From Apoda limacodes (taxonomy: Eukaryota > Arthropoda > Insecta > Lepidoptera > Limacodidae), in assembly GCA_946406115.1 (NCBI GenBank), contig OX291556.1:13112501-13176500 (forward strand): a DNA stretch of 64,000 nucleotides, given 5' to 3'. A program made the translations under genes and the position numbers. Below are positions 22,301 through 34,300 of this stretch, piece after piece. The number at the start of each line of letters is the position of its first letter. Positions within the stretch are counted from its first letter, which is position 1. Under the pieces are notes generated by a model that worked only from the letters and a program-made list of their open reading frames with translations, searched no databases and was not told where the DNA came from.

Positions 22301-23924
22301 CAGCTCCCTCTTTATTCTTCCATCCAAGGAGCACGGTTGGTAGGGTTGGTAGTGGTCCAGATTCCAAGACGCTGACACCGTGGGGGTAGTGGAGAAATGC
22401 GAATCCGTGACATCTACTCATGATAACTGTTTTACACAATTCTGTTAGTCAGCAGGAGTTCGATACCACTTTCGCGATAGCTCTGCAACGATCAGCGAAA
22501 GGAATCACCTCTTTGATAATCCGTGTAAGCGGACTTATGTCCAGCAATGGTCATTTTATGGCTACCAGAAGATGATAATACCAAAAATAGTGTTATATCT
22601 GGTACGGTTCTAAATGTGCTTTTTGCATTACCTCCATGTTCTACATCATAAGCGTAAAAATTCTAGGTCTGTGTTCTACTTTGAAAAAGAAAATGGTGCT
22701 ATGTCTTTTGCTTAACGTGAAACTTCTTTGTCAGCGATGTCATTGTAAATAGTGTAAAGGAAAATTAAAATTTTTAATAGATACAAAGATTTAAAATTTA
22801 AGGTACAGTCGCTATATACCGTATGGCATTTATAACTAATTTATGTGGGTATCAATAAAGAAAGTATTTCACAAGGTGTTTTTAAAATAAAAATAAAGAT
22901 AAATTTAGCAATATTCTAGATTTTCGGTTATGTGCTTGCTTTTCAGTTTTTAACAGCAAGGTTTTTGTTTCTCAAATGTTTATTTTCACCTTTTTTGTTT
23001 ATTATATTTCCTATTACTGAATTATTATTCGGTCACAAGGTAGCTTTATAGGTATATAATTTTTTGTTTTAGTTTATTTTCTAATATTTAGATGCTATTG
23101 TTATTTATTAATACCTTACTAGTATTGTATAGTTGTGGTAATCATCCTTTCATCAAGACCTTTGATTTGATACCCATGTTAAACAAAATATTATAAGTGC
23201 TAAGTTTAGCGTCTTTTTAATATTATGTGGGTAACATTTAATTAAAAAATTCAATATTCTCTCTCAATTGAGTGTCCGGGTACAAAACGCAAAGTCTCTT
23301 TGTACCAAAAATGGCAGCTTTCGTATATATGTTCCCGGCAAAGTATTAAATTCGGGAATTCTATAGAATGCCTAGTCATTCTATAAAGACTTTAGGCAAC
23401 GTATAAAATTTTAGATAATCGTGAACGAGAAACGTACCTTTTTTGTCGCGGTCGTTTCTAAGAGGATTGCACCTCATTTTGGTCACAAATATTTCCTATT
23501 AATATTCTTTTATTATTTAATGAGTTAAAAACGCTAAAGATTAAAATTAATTAAAGCATAAAATGTTGAATCTTTTTTGTCTTCTATATACTATACCTAA
23601 GTATTCCCTAGAATATCAGGTAAAGTATAAAATAATTATAGAGTAAATCTGATTTCTCTGTCTGGCCTATCCCACCCTATACGTGAATTGGCCTGCCTTA
23701 CCCCTAGAGTGTTTTTGAGAGCCGCACACAAAAAGGGGGAAGCGGTATTACACAGGTCCGTTACAAAGCAAGGGCCTGAACTAGTCGCAACGGCTGAGGC
23801 TGCTCCACCATGTGCATGAGGATAAAAAGCTAGCTTTCCCGCAGTTTAAAAGAAATGACAAAAGTGAAAATGATTGATGACCAGAATTTATGTCTAGATA
23901 GTTTTAAATCAGAAGGGTTTGAAG
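19336..23924. other. Long AT-rich intergenic stretch, no gene found
   Basis: 4.6 kb without convincing coding sequence. 20130-20215 carries a decayed copy of the 'gacatacgaacgga...aagggttc' tail also found at 25.4 and 51.0 kb. A GC-richer island near 22025-22440 holds short open frames on both strands with no recognisable motif; it may be an old transposon. Otherwise nothing seen. Confidence 0.45.
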
Positions 23925-24175
23925 TGAAAACTTCTTTAGCGGCGTTGTGCACTTTTTTTGGTATTGGTAAAAGCGTCAGGCTGATCGAAAATTCATAAGA
24001 CGGAAACCATAATGCCGCGCCATAAAAATTCGAAAAACGGAAACCATAATGCCACGCCATAGCAGGATGATTGGCAAAATAAAAAGATTGATTTTGAAGT
24101 GAAATCTTCTTTAGCGGCTTTGTGCACTTTTTTTGTGATGGGTAAAAAGGTTAAACTCTATAGGACGAATAAAAA
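23925..24175 (+). repeat. Repeat D head fragments, two in tandem
   Basis: 'gaagtgaaaacttctttagc' at about 23920 and a second copy at about 24094, each followed by 'gtgcactttttttg'. Between them a 25 bp segment (acggaaaccataatgccgcg...) occurs twice, near 23999 and 24037. Confidence 0.7.
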
Positions 24176-24689
24176 GTAAGAGTAAATATTACAGTGTTAT
24201 TTGTAGTTTGCTATGTACAAATAAAACAACAATAGGTTAGGAAAACACACTTGCGCACTCGACGACTGACCGGCTTATTTTAATTACCATGGTGTAATAT
24301 AAATTATCTTAGATATTTATGATCTTCGTAATTAGGTCGCATTACCTTTATCATCTTAACTTAATTCTGAGAATTCCCTGTGAACTTTGCAGTGTTGCTA
24401 ATATGAAAGTATATTATGAAACTTTTTAAAATTAGGTATTTGTTGTTGTTATTATAGAATTTAAGCATTTATTAAAGATCTTATGAAATTATTAAACAAA
24501 TGAAATTATGATAAAATATAGCACCGTAATAAGACGACTACGGTCGGTGGTCGATCCATAAGAAATACGCTAAATTTACTAGAATTACGGCGTGGTTGGA
24601 GGCCCTCCACTACTAATCGGCCCACCTGCAGATGTCAGGTATTTATTAACTAAATCATATACTACATCATGTAGGAACATATCATAGAA

Positions 24690-24960
24690 CATATCAAGTA
24701 TGTATCTGTTCCAATAATGTAACGATTAAAAAAATGCAAAATATTTGTCCCAACCACACTAATATTATATAGGTGATAGTTTGTGAGTCGGTTAGTTCAT
24801 TTGTTACTCCTTCACGCTCAAACGGCTGGACTAATTTTGGTGTGATTTGGTATGGAGGTAGCTGACAACCTGGATTAACACATTTTTGTCGTGAAAAATT
24901 CAAAAGTTCCCGTGGGAATAACTATAACCGAGTTTAAACGAACTATAGGTCCGGCCTTTT
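24690..24960 (+). repeat. Lepidopteran-type interspersed repeat ('actaatattata')
   Basis: Contains 'cacactaatattatatagg', 'tttgttactccttcacgctc' and 'tggtatggaggtagctgaca', phrases that recur in many moth and butterfly genomes in short non-coding repeats. Class uncertain. Confidence 0.55.
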
Positions 24961-25239
24961 CCCATCGCTAACATGCACAGAAGCAAGGGATCGATAAATG
25001 ATCTAATTCATATTAGCGGTGGCGGGATGACCTTCCTGCACTCCTGGAACAAGATAGACCGTGGTGTCCTGTTCCTCCACAAATTTTCCGCATACACATG
25101 TGGGTGTTCGAAAAATATTGTTCATTAATTGACTTTACTTGAGAGACATTTTTTTCTCAGACCATCAAAATTGTAGCACAGCTTTCGGTTTAAACTTATA
25201 GCCAATATGGAAAAATAGCAAATTATCAACAGCACATAG

Positions 25240-25450
25240 CTTCAGTAATGCCATGAGGCAAACACATTTAAAATCTGTTAAGAAAAAATTAAAAAAAGGA
25301 ACGTTCCTGTAATGGAAAACTATAAATTTGTTAAGAAAAATAAAAAATTCGGAAAAAGTGGCTGTGACATACGAACGGACAGACAGACAGATATGTCGAA
25401 TCTATAAGGGTTCCGTTTTTTGCCATTTGGCTACGGAACCCTAAAAAGGA
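25240..25450 (+). repeat. Retroposon 3' end ('gggttccgttttttgccatt')
   Basis: Ends with the short palindrome-like 'gggttccg...cggaaccctaaaaa'. A reverse-complement copy lies at 51005-51120. Probably the 3' tail of an RTE-like LINE or derived SINE. Confidence 0.55.
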
Positions 25451-26139
25451 ACGTTCCTGTAATGGAAGACTAGGATGATATGAGTTAATTTCTCAAGTAC
25501 ATTAAATAATTATACCATCTTTTCGGTAAAGAAAATCATTATGAAGAAACTTACAAACGCGTGGTGGACTATGAATAACGTGGACTATATATTTTTGCCG
25601 TCAGAGCGGGATGCCTGCAGAATTGAGATATTTCTTTTTTGTTTGCTTAACTAGGGGTTTTTATCAAACAAGAGCGTGTAAGAATTACTGTAAATGTCTG
25701 AATAAGGTACTTGCTGATATTGTTCAAAACAATTTTTCGTTTATGTTGGAATTATTAAAACAATATTTAGAGTTCTATCATTCAAAATTCAAATAATAGG
25801 TAGCTACGTACATAAATTAAGTTTGTTCTGTTTGCGAAAGCGGGGCGTTTTTGACCTAGTTTGGAGATTCGTGAAGTGAGACACACCGATAGATAGTGAA
25901 AGCTTAGTAATAGGGCCTCATTGAGCTGGTGCCAGTACCAGTGCCAGGCTTTATTTTGGATATTTATAAATAATTTAGTATTTTGTTATACACTCTTACG
26001 GGAATCTCCTCAGTTGTTTGGAACTCGTTTAGATTCGGTCTGACCCATACTTCCGGAGTGACAGCTCGTTTTAGCGAAATGAATAATCTCTGCGGACCTA
26101 TTTCATACACTTTTGCAAGGCAACTCACCTTCAAAGGTT
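25451..26139. other. Intergenic stretch, nothing recognised
   Basis: A 61-codon open frame at 25611-25796 has no recognisable motif. No repeat identified. Confidence 0.35.
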
Positions 26140-26620
26140 ATTTTATACCACTAAGGTGGCAAACAAGCTTACGGTCCGTCTGATGGTAAGCGGTCACCAC
26201 AGCCTATGGACGCTTGCAACACCTGGCCGTGCGTTGCCGACCCTTCGAAAATCTAATAACATCTTTCTTGAAGAACCCCATACTGTAGACCTTAGCATGG
26301 AGCTTATTCCACAACCCAGGCGTTCGCGGGAAAAAGTTTTTTTGAAACCGCACTGTACGCGACCATTTAGGTTCTACAGTGTGAGAATAAATTCCCTGCT
26401 GATGGCAGAAAGTAGCCGTTGGCATCATTTCGAACAATTCCTCAGAACACATGCCATTGTACAAGCGGTACAATCAAACAGGGAAGCCAAGTGTCTCCTC
26501 AGAATTAGGGATTCTTTACGGCTAGTGAATTTGGGATCGTCGACAATTCTCGAACGTCTCAAAGAACGAATCTCACTCAAGAAAGATTTTTTTGACAATT
26601 CGGAAGAAATAAGTTTAAGG
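26140..26620 (+). repeat. Interspersed repeat R ('ctgatggtaagcggtcacc'), copy 1
   Basis: Starts 'ttttataccactaaggtgg' and includes 'ctgatggtaagcggtcacc', 'cgttgccgaccctt' and 'gaacaattcctcagaacaca'. Open throughout (155 codons) but the reading frame is not conserved among copies, so I treat it as non-coding. Other copies: 33741-34090, 34324-34760 (-), 34864-34985, 40520-40770, 53071-53215 (-). Confidence 0.8.
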
Positions 26621-26853
26621 TGATATGTCTCAGTTTATTGAATCTCTTTTAGTTTCTCAGGTCTAAGTCACCAAAAGTACATAAACTGCGTATCGCAAAT
26701 TTTTGTAAAATACCTCTTCAGGTCAAAATGTATCGAAAATATTGTTAACGAAGCCCTTTTATAACACTTCATTAGCCATCGTAGTGAGTGACCCGCAAGA
26801 TAAGTAATAGATGTATGAATTTAGAATATTCTATACTACCTATTCTAAATCCA

Positions 26854-26960
26854 TACTAATATTGTAAATGCGAAAGTAACTCTATCTGTCTGTCTGTTAC
26901 CTCTTAACGCTCAAACTGCTGTACCGATTAAGATAAAATTTGGCATCGAGATTTTCGTAT
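26854..26960 (+). repeat. Interspersed repeat ('atgcgaaagtaactct')
   Basis: Matches 48240-48340 closely, including 'gtaccgattaagat'. A short, widespread lepidopteran-type repeat; probably a retroposon tail or Helitron-like end. Confidence 0.6.
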
Positions 26961-27479
26961 CGGTCTTCGACTTACCCTTTTAATTACGTAGTTAAGTAAG
27001 TAAATATTATTTTTAGTCATATTGATTGAATAGGTTAATATATTATTGTTATTTGTAATATCCTATTATTGTAATTTGTAAAATATAACCATTAATTAGG
27101 AGTTTTTTCTTCATTAAGATGTAGGTATGTTTTTGGGTGCAAAACTTGTTTTGTTTTAAATTAAAATTAAATTAATATTCAACACTTCAATGCTGTGTAT
27201 GTTAATTGTATCGTAATTTTAGTTTTATTGTGTCTTAAAAATTTCCATCTCGTCCGTAACATGTTAATTTTGCATAAAATTACCATTAGTAACATAATAA
27301 CTAAACAAGATGAGAAAAAAAAGGTATTAATTAAACTAGAGAACGACGATGATACATTCGACGATAATAAAACGGTTATTTCCCTGTATTATATCTACTA
27401 CTATTATCCACAAAAAAAGGTAACTAGTGGCTGGATACAGGCCCACATTTTAATTTAGGGGACAGCTATATTTTTCCCA

Positions 27480-28080
27480 TTTTCAGCTAATCTGAACTTT
27501 CGTTACTCCCGGTACTTTATATGCCTTATTCCAGCTCAATTGAACATAAAAAGAAATAATTATTTATTTAAGGTATTTCAAATGATAAATCTCAGCTCAA
27601 ATTTACATAAAAAGTTTTCATTACCCCCGGTACTTTATGGGTCAAATTTCAACCAAAGCTCACATAAGAAGCTTTTGTTATTCCCGGTACTTTAAATCTC
27701 AAATTTCAGTTTAAATAGCTTTGAAAGATTTCATTACTTCTGCTACTTTATGTGTTAATAAATTAAATAAGAAGCTTTCGTTACTCCCAGTACTTTATAT
27801 GCCAAATTTAAGGTTAGTTGAACATAAGAAGCTTCGGTCATTAACCAGAACTTAACCGGTTCAGATACCTGAGCTAAAAAGTACCAGAACTTAAATTAAG
27901 AAGATTTCGTTACTTCCAATAACAAATGAATATAAAAAGCTTCTGTTACTTACCAAAACTTAATCTGTCTATAAAATGTGCCAAATTTTAATTAAATGAA
28001 TATTAGAATCTCTGAAAACCTATCAAAACTTAATCTGTCAATCGGCGTACCAAATGTTGCAAATAAAACATACCTATACC
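27480..28080. repeat. Degenerate minisatellite upstream of gene 2
   Basis: About nine imperfect units of roughly 60-70 bp, built on 'agaagctttcgttactcccg', 'gtactttatatgccaaattt' and 'cagctcaattgaacata'. Units become more divergent toward the right. Ends about 310 bp before the gene 2 start codon. Confidence 0.75.
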
Positions 28081-28281
28081 TAAGAAGTTATTAATGAATT
28101 AATGTTTGTTTACACAAGTAGGTAACAAACAGACAAACAAACTTTCAAATTTATAATTGGAGTATAAATTTTAATTACCCTCTCAACATATGAAAATAAT
28201 TGCAACGTATGATTACGAAAACATAAACACGCAAGTGTGAAACCGGCGACCGGTTCCTGCCTGATACAATGTCAAGTGAAG

Positions 28282-28291
28282 TCAGTCAGTC
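28282..28291 (+). promoter_or_regulatory. Putative initiator of gene 2
   Basis: Overlapping TCAGTC motifs match the arthropod initiator consensus about 105 bp before the ATG. No TATA box at the expected distance, unlike gene 1. Inference only. Confidence 0.3.
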
Positions 28292-28393
28292 GAAGGCCTA
28301 TGTCAGACGGTTTATTCTGTCTACAACTTGTAGAGAGTCAGGTGGACGGTTAGTTGCAGTAAAAAAAATTTTTTTGGCGTAAAATTTTTTAAG

Positions 28394-31300
28394 ATGAGCA
28401 CATCTCTATTTTATATAAGTGTTTTTAGCAGCATAGCTGTTTTATGTGGGAATGGATACGCTAAAATAGCACGTAAGTTATAAAATCTATTTTTTATTAA
28501 AATAAAAGTAAAAAATATAATAACAAGGAACAAGGAATCACAATTGAGAAAAAAATCACCACCCTTACGTTAAGTAGCTCTAAAGGACAATATTTCTTTA
28601 ATATTTGCCTATTTATTATATATCATTACATATACTTATATGACTATATTATAGATATATATATATATCGAGATATTGTATACTCGGTTTCATAGACAGT
28701 AATTAATAAGTAAAAACTTTTCCGCTCAGAAATATTCCAAGTAGAAAAAATGTTTTATGATAATATTGCTGATTAAATTAACAACTAATGTATTGCTCCT
28801 CTTCATCTTGGTTGTCATCTGTTGAAAAAAACCTTTTTAATAAAGATACAAGTATCAATTGCTGCTTGTTTTTGGATGATTTCTTTTCTAATATAAACAT
28901 CTTGAGGCCCGAAGCGAAGCGGAGCGGGGTCGTCTTTTATCCCGAGTGATACATAGTGCTTTACACTACTAATGCGAGGATAATAAAATATAATTAATAA
29001 AAGTTTTAATTTACTTAACAAATATAAATTCACTATTATAAACATAGATGGTGCTGTACTGAATAATTACAAGCTATGGTTATGGTTTTCTGTTGTTTAT
29101 AAATAGTGAGTTATTTTCTTTTCAAATCGTCCCCCCACTCCGGTAGCTGATGTGACCCTTTCTCGGTCACTCGCTACCCCGTCCCCCGCAACCTCCGAAA
29201 CCGCACCCCTGTCCCCGGTAGCCGTAATGTCCGCTGAGTCGGCGTTGTCCTCAAACGGGGACGACGAAGGCTTCAAAGTGGTTAGCCTGGGGACAAAAAA
29301 GAGGAAGAACACCGCCAAGTCAAAAAAGGCTTCGGCGGCATCCGCTCAGGAGTCTTCTCCTCCTCCCTCCGAGTCTGAGGCTAAACGCCTTAAAGCTCCT
29401 AGCGCGTCCCTGTCCACCTCGGCGGCCAGCCCTGAGCCAGCCGCCATGGACACAACCCCCGCCCGCTTCGGGACGGAAGGAAAAAACTCCGCCCCCTGTT
29501 ACCTATAAGCACACCCGCAATTATGCCGAGCGCAGCATCAAAGTGCAGGTCCCGACACCCACAGATTTCCGAAATCTGACGGCCTTTCTTACGGCTCAGA
29601 AAAGCGAGTACCATACGTACTCGCTGGTTGAATAACGCGTGATCAGGGCAGTTATAAGGGGAGTACCTAAGGAATTCTCCGAAAAAACTGTTCAGGACGA
29701 CTTAATCGTCCAAGGCCTCCCAGTTAGGGAAGTACATCGTATGTACAACGGCCGCAAGCGATCTGAGTGCTACGACATGGTGCTCGTAGTGCTAGACCTC
29801 ACCAAAAAGGGCAAAGCCATCTTTAATAAAAAGATGTGTGGAGCCTCAAGGGCGTCCGGGTCAAGACTCCGCACAAGCGGTCGACCCAGGACAATGCCAC
29901 CGATGCCAGTTGTATGGCCACGCACAGCGCAATTGCAGACGCAGACCGCGCTGCGTGAAATGTCGGCGCGATCACGCCACTCCGGACTGTGATCACGATC
30001 GCGTTAACGCATCCGATCCGGTCGCTTGCGTACTCTGTGGGAGCGCAGACCACCCTGCGAATTGCCGCGGGTGCCCCAAAGCTCCCAAACAGAACCCGCG
30101 TAAACCCAAACAGGGTAAATCGCGCCCCCCCGCCCCCCTCCAACAGGCTCCGCTCGTGCCTGCTCCCCTCCCTGCTGTCAACGCCTGGAGCCGTCCTTCA
30201 GCGCTAATGGACGCAACAAAATCTAAAGAGACAGACAAACTTCTGTCTGCTCTCCCTGGGCCCGTCTCAGTCATGGGTATTCCCTACCCCGCCCGTCTCA
30301 TGTCCCGGGACATCCCGCGTCCAGCGCCCATGCGAAGTGCTCCCGCACCTCTCGCACAAACGCGCCTCGAAAATCCCAGGTCGCCACATCTAGGCCGCGT
30401 TCCCAACGTAATCTCTTCCGCGACCGACCTAAACGTAGCTATCGACTCACTCACTAGCAACCTGGCCGCCACCGTTGGCGAGTGCTCAAGACAGGTGCCG
30501 GTTGGTGATTATCAACACCTAATCCTGCCTCAGCACATCAGGTCGCTAATGACTGAGCGTAACGCGGCCCGCCGCGCACGCGATCGCGCTTCCACTATCG
30601 ATAATAAAGCTCGCTTCAACGACTTACAACGCCGTGTAAGAACCGCTGTCAGCTACCCAACGCGCCCAACATTTCGGTGATCTGATGAAGAACATTTCTT
30701 CTTCTCACCAAGCTTATTGGCACTTAGCCAGAGCTCGAAAATCAGACACCGCCAACTCTCTCCCTCCGTTAACTCGTCCCAACAACGTTCCCGCGTTCGA
30801 TGACGAAGAAAAAGCGGATTGCCTAGCGTCTAGCCTCCAAGCCCAATGTGCCTTAAGCACACAGCCGTTCGATCCCGACCACGTGCGCGAGGTAGACGGC
30901 GAAGTGGAGCGCAAAACTTCTCTGAACAGAAACAAGACCCCCTGCCCCTTGCCTTTCCTTCTCAATGGAAAGATGCAATTGTTATAGGCATCCATAAGCC
31001 AGGCAAAGCTCGTACCGAGCCGTCCTCCTATCGCCCTATAAGTTTACTAAAGGCCCTTGGTAAACCCTATGAACACCTCCTCCTCGCTCGCCTACGCAAC
31101 GCTATAGTCTCCAGAGGCATTTTAATAGACGAGCAGTTCGGCTTCCGTGCCAAACACTCATGCGTCCATCAAGTCCTCCGCATAACGGATCATATTCTCA
31201 CTGGCTTCCAACCAGTATTAGGTAAGGCCCGCCACACGGGCGCTGTCTTCTTTACACCACTGTACACCAACGACATCCCTAAAACGATAGGTACCCAACT

Positions 31301-34300
31301 AGCCCTCTTTGCGGACAATACCGCTGTCTATACCACCGATAGGCAAGTGAGTCGAATCACTAAGAGACTCCAACCCGCTATCACCGCCCTAGGCGAATGG
31401 TTTCGGAAATGGAGAATCGAGGTGAATCCCGACAAATGCTCTGCCGTCCTCTTTACCGGAGGCTGCCCTCCGCGGCCACCTCCCCTCTCTCTCTTCGGTC
31501 ATGCCATTCCCTGGCAAAATAAGACCAAATATCTCGGTGTGACCATGGATAGTCGTTTGAACTTCCAAGCTCACACCAAAATAGTATAATAGAGACCGAG
31601 CCGCTTTTGTCCTCGGTCGTCTCTATCCCATGATAGGCAAGTATAGTAAGATGTCGCTTAGAAATAAGCTAAATCTTTACACAACTTGTATCCGCCCCAT
31701 ACTAGCTTATGCTAGCGTAGTCTTTGCGCTGTCCAAGCGCAATCTCCACAAACTCCAGTCCCTCCAAAACCGCTTTTTCAGAGCGGCCTCTGGAGCCTCT
31801 TGGTACGTCCGCAATGCGGACCTACACAGAGACTTCGAACTCCCCACGATTCCCCAATATTTCAAAGACCTGGCAGTCCGCTTTTTCGAGCGTACACAAA
31901 AACACCCGAATCGATTAATTGTGCAATCCACAACGTATCATCCCCCCGATCGACCTCGGCAGGGTCGTAAAACTATAGTTAGGCGGCCTTGGCACGTACT
32001 AACGGCCCCAGATGACGATCTCGCTATCCGGATTTTTACTTTCTTCCCTTCTAAATGGCCAAGAAAGTAATAATATCTGCAAATACGTACTTTCAACCCT
32101 ATTTTTGACTATGCATGAAGGTTCTTTCAGAGCATGAGTAGTGTATATGTGTACATATATAAAGTACTGCTATTTGTTATTTTTATTACATTTACGTTAA
32201 AATGTAATTCACAAAATAGAAAAATACAACAGCACAATTTTTCTTTTTCTTTTCTTTATATCAAGAAGCAATTCACAACTTTTTTCATTGTTAGTTATTA
32301 CCTTATGTCTATATCTGAGTATCACCATCCTGTTTCTCAAAGACTTCTGTGGCTCTATACCATAATAGTTTATCTCGTTTTTCGTAGTTGCTTTATCGAT
32401 TTGGATTAAAATTGTAGTCATGGTCTAATCTAGACACAAAATAAATATGCAGCGCTGGAGTGTCACAGTTTTCTGTACGTACAGTGCAACACACTTTTCT
32501 GAACTTCTAACCTTGAGTGTCGCTAGTGTCGTTTTAAGTTTACACTATTCCAATTTGGGGACTTAAGTTTTAATCTGTATAATTATCTTGATTGAAATGA
32601 TATAATCACAAAATATTTTTAAATGTCAAAAATAGAGAAAAACATTGTTTGTATGATACCAGCGCCAAATATGTCGCACCTTTGGAATTAAAGTAACCTT
32701 TCTAAAGGACGTCCATGTCACGCTCCGGCTTGAAACACGCTTCAAAAACTCCCTGCACCGGAGATCCACAAGACAATTCTAGATCTTCCTAGTATATCCA
32801 GTAATAATCCAAGGTTAAAATTTAATATTACAGTTGTTTGACCGATTGAATGACAGCGTTATTAGTGTTTTAAGTTTATAACCAGGTTTATTTATCACCT
32901 ATGTTGTATTATACTAATAAAATACTAATCAAAACAAATCTGGTTTGCCTTGCAAAGTCGACTCGACTCATTTAACCCAACATTCGTTGTTCATAAACTC
33001 AATATTATATGCTAGCAAATATGTATTACCAACAAAAAGCTTAATTAAAAAAACATATAATTAATATTTAGGTAACCTCAACTAAGTAAGAGGAAATTGG
33101 GTTGATGAAAAGATGAAAGTGCGGATTACACATGTTAAAATGTTATATCTAGGTTGTATGTTTTTTTGAAGTGAAAACTTCTTCAGCGGCGTTGTACACT
33201 TTTTTTGTGGTGGGTAAAAAACTCTCGTCAGGATCACGTGACCTGATCGAAAATTCGTAAGATGGAACACGCGTCAGGACACGTGACCTTTATATACATT
33301 AAGTTAATTTTTATTTTTAGTATATGGTAATTATGAGTAGTACAGGAAGGTTGGATATTGGATTTTAATTCTATGAGATACTGAGATGTCAAATATACTG
33401 CGTCAAAAAAGTAAATAAACAAAAATTATTATTAATAATAAATAAATATGTATACAAAGTGATGGAAAGTAAATAGCTAGTATAGGAAAAAATAAATAGT
33501 AAATATTCAAGTTTACACTTCTGCCGGACCGAAGTTCACACTCCCGAAGTGCAACCCGTTTTTTTTAAATGATTATAAACGTCAAACTATGCAAGTTTTT
33601 ATTCCCATCTTCAAATCCTGATATGCTAAAGTGTACCTTATTACTATTACAACACACCTAGTGTTAAATTACACAGATGTTGCTATAGGAGATTGTTTTA
33701 GAATCAGGAAGGCTGTCAGCTCGTTTTCCTACTTCTTTTTCTGATGGTAAGCGGTCACCGTAACCTATGGACGCTTGCAACACCTAGGGCATCACTCGCG
33801 CGTTGCCAACCCTTAAAAAAATTATATAACTTCTTTCTTGAAGAACCTCATACTGTAGTCCTAAGAGAAAACCTTGGCAAAGAAGTTAATTCTACAACCC
33901 AAGCGTTTGCGGGAGAAAGTTTCACTGAAACCGCACTGTACGCGACCATTTTGGTTCTAAAGTGTGAGAATCGATTCCTTGCCGATGGCGAGCGGTGCGA
34001 TGGTAGAAAGTAGAAAGTAGCCGCGGGCATCATTTTGAACAATTCCTCAGAACACATCCCATTGTACAAGCGGTAGAAACACACCTCAATAGTACTTTAA
34101 AATTAAATAATCAAAAAACCTATTATATGTATATAACATTATAACACTGTAACGTTATCCACATCGTCTTCCTACCTATTAAATTTTTAATAACATTTAT
34201 TAACTAAATATGGACATAAAAATTCCACATTTACTATGTCACTAACCGAAATGCATTTTATTAATGCAATGTGCATTGTGCAAATGTACAGTGACATCGC

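Noticed and set aside
26156..26623. 155-codon plus-strand open frame
   Set aside because: It lies wholly in repeat R, whose other copies carry stops and shifts; no protein family recognised.
27480..28080. Regularly spaced repeats that could suggest a CRISPR-like array
   Set aside because: Units are contiguous and degenerate with no unique spacers, and the genome is eukaryotic.
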